From Clostridia bacterium (GTDB lineage Bacteria; Bacillota; Clostridia; Christensenellales; Aristaeellaceae): 6,232 nt of DNA. Location: positions 1 through 6,232 of the forward strand of contig JAKSQG010000103.1 in NCBI GenBank assembly GCA_024404275.1, given 5' to 3'. Below, piece by piece: positions 5,411-6,232 of the stretch. Each line of letters opens with the position of its first letter. Positions within the stretch are counted from its first letter, which is position 1. Both the position numbers and the translations under genes were made by a program. Under the pieces are notes generated by a model. It searched no databases. It was not told the origin of the DNA and saw nothing but the letters and a program-made list of their open reading frames with translations.

Positions 5411-6232
5411 TCAATCGTACAGACCGTTCATGATGGCCTTGACCAGCTTGACGCACATCTGATGGGCATCCTCGGAGTAGATCATGGCGGTGTTGGTCAC
5501 CAGCGCCTTGGCGGCGTCGACGTCACCGGCGGCATACAGTGCCTTGACAGTGGCCAGCACGCCGTTGCCTTCCGCCAGATACTGATCGACCATCACATTC
5601 TGCATGCCGGCGAGGGCGGCATCCACCATGTCCTTGGCGGTCTGATCCATGGCGTTGTTCAGGTACAGGTTGGCCAGCACGTCCATGGTCCAGTACACGG
5701 AATCGGCCCAGTCAGAGGGCATCACCATGTAGCCGTCCACGGTCACCTTTTCGCCGGCTTCGTTGGTCACCTTGCCGGTGGTGGGATAGAAGGCGCCGTC
5801 AGCGGGCTTTTCGGTGGTGAAGTAAGCGGTGGCGGTGGAGAGCTTCAGACCGTCATACACATCGATGGTCAGCATGGGCAGGTAGGGGACAAACACGCTC
5901 AGACCGGTGGTAGCCATAGCGACCCATTCCTGAATGTCGGTGGGATCGGCGCTGCCGGGCACGTAGTTGTAGATGTGGGTCTCGAGGTTGCCGGTGCGGC
6001 TGACGCTGGGCAGGTGATAGAAGGCCAGCACGTCCTCAATGTCCATGGCATGGTCAAGCTTGATGGCGGTGTTCAGGGGCACGATGCTGCCATCGGCGCC
6101 CACGTTGGTCACGGTGAAGGCGGAAGCGTCATAGTTGCCGGCATCGTTGGTGAAGGTATCCACGCCCTGCAGGAAGTTGAGGGCATCGGTCATACGGGCG
6201 GACTGCTTCTGGTTGGCCTTGTTGAAGTAGGA
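5411..6232 (-). CDS. Unrecognised protein, C-terminal 273 residues
   Basis: The frame is open from the right edge to TGA at 5413-5411. An internal Met at 6193 is probably not the start: 13 further codons (SYFNKANQKQSAR) continue upstream in the same frame, and no ribosome binding site precedes that Met. The visible part is acidic. It has a mixed, probably beta-rich section (for example TIDVYDGLKLSTATAYFTTE) followed by a helical Ala-rich C-terminus (for example AAGDVDAAKALVTNTAMIYS). No membrane anchor or sorting motif occurs at the C-terminus, and only one Cys is present. Codon use is strongly biased to GCC, ACC, AAC, CTG and CAG, which suggests high expression. I do not recognise the family. 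The missing N-terminus could carry a signal peptide. A terminator follows directly. Confidence 0.8.
   Translation of the reverse strand, partial: SYFNKANQKQSARMTDALNFLQGVDTFTNDAGNYDASAFTVTNVGADGSIVPLNTAIKLDHAMDIEDVLAFYHLPSVSRTGNLETHIYNYVPGSADPTDIQEWVAMATTGLSVFVPYLPMLTIDVYDGLKLSTATAYFTTEKPADGAFYPTTGKVTNEAGEKVTVDGYMVMPSDWADSVYWTMDVLANLYLNNAMDQTAKDMVDAALAGMQNVMVDQYLAEGNGVLATVKALYAAGDVDAAKALVTNTAMIYSEDAHQMCVKLVKAIMNGLYD

Noticed and set aside
3736..5433. Plus-strand open frames opposite the sulfatase
   Set aside because: They are shadows of the minus-strand sulfatase, whose catalytic motifs are unmistakable.
1..6232. Suppressor tRNA, other RNA genes, IS elements or CRISPR array in this window
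   Set aside because: The gaps between genes are short (longest about 210 bases at 539-748). None shows a cloverleaf, a regularly spaced repeat or transposase remnants; they are filled by promoters, leaders and terminators.

Overview
The window looks like a chromosomal stretch from a low-to-moderate GC-skewed, GC-rich-codon gut Firmicute, most likely a Clostridia/Oscillospiraceae relative. This is inferred from strong AGGAGG-type ribosome binding sites, sigma-A-like promoters (often with an extended -10), a LacI regulator, a cytoplasmic-looking sulfatase and a BspA-like leucine-rich-repeat protein. No tRNA, rRNA, IS element or CRISPR array is visible.

Layout. At the left edge a LacI-family regulator begins on the minus strand (1-41, cut by the window edge) behind its own promoter. 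Next comes a minus-strand XRE-type helix-turn-helix regulator (131-538), divergent from a three-gene plus-strand cluster: a 98-codon acidic protein (749-1045), a ClpP-like serine protease (1085-1744) and a 65-residue acidic protein (1762-1959). The divergent intergenic region holds two good promoters and a perfect inverted repeat between them, so the XRE protein may control the cluster. A BspA-like LRR_5 protein (2052-3692) follows with its own promoter. It converges, across a bidirectional terminator, on a minus-strand sulfatase (3763-5250). The right end is the C-terminal 273 residues of an unrecognised, strongly codon-biased minus-strand protein (5411-6232).

The main observation is that two unrelated genes are each interrupted by exactly one in-frame TAG: codon 32 of the 98-codon gene (842-844) and codon 271 of the sulfatase (4438-4440). 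In both, the frame continues perfectly to a TGA or TAA. In the sulfatase the conserved metal-binding S-D-N-G segment lies just after the TAG and before any usable restart. All seven genes whose ends are visible finish with TGA (five) or TAA (two), never TAG. Both TAGs are one C-to-T step from CAG (Gln), the dominant glutamine codon here. This pattern suggests that UAG is read as an amino acid in this organism, by amber suppression or reassignment, with glutamine the simplest guess. Two independent recent nonsense mutations remain the main alternative. A second oddity is that the XRE reading frame runs through two terminator-like hairpins before its stop codon.
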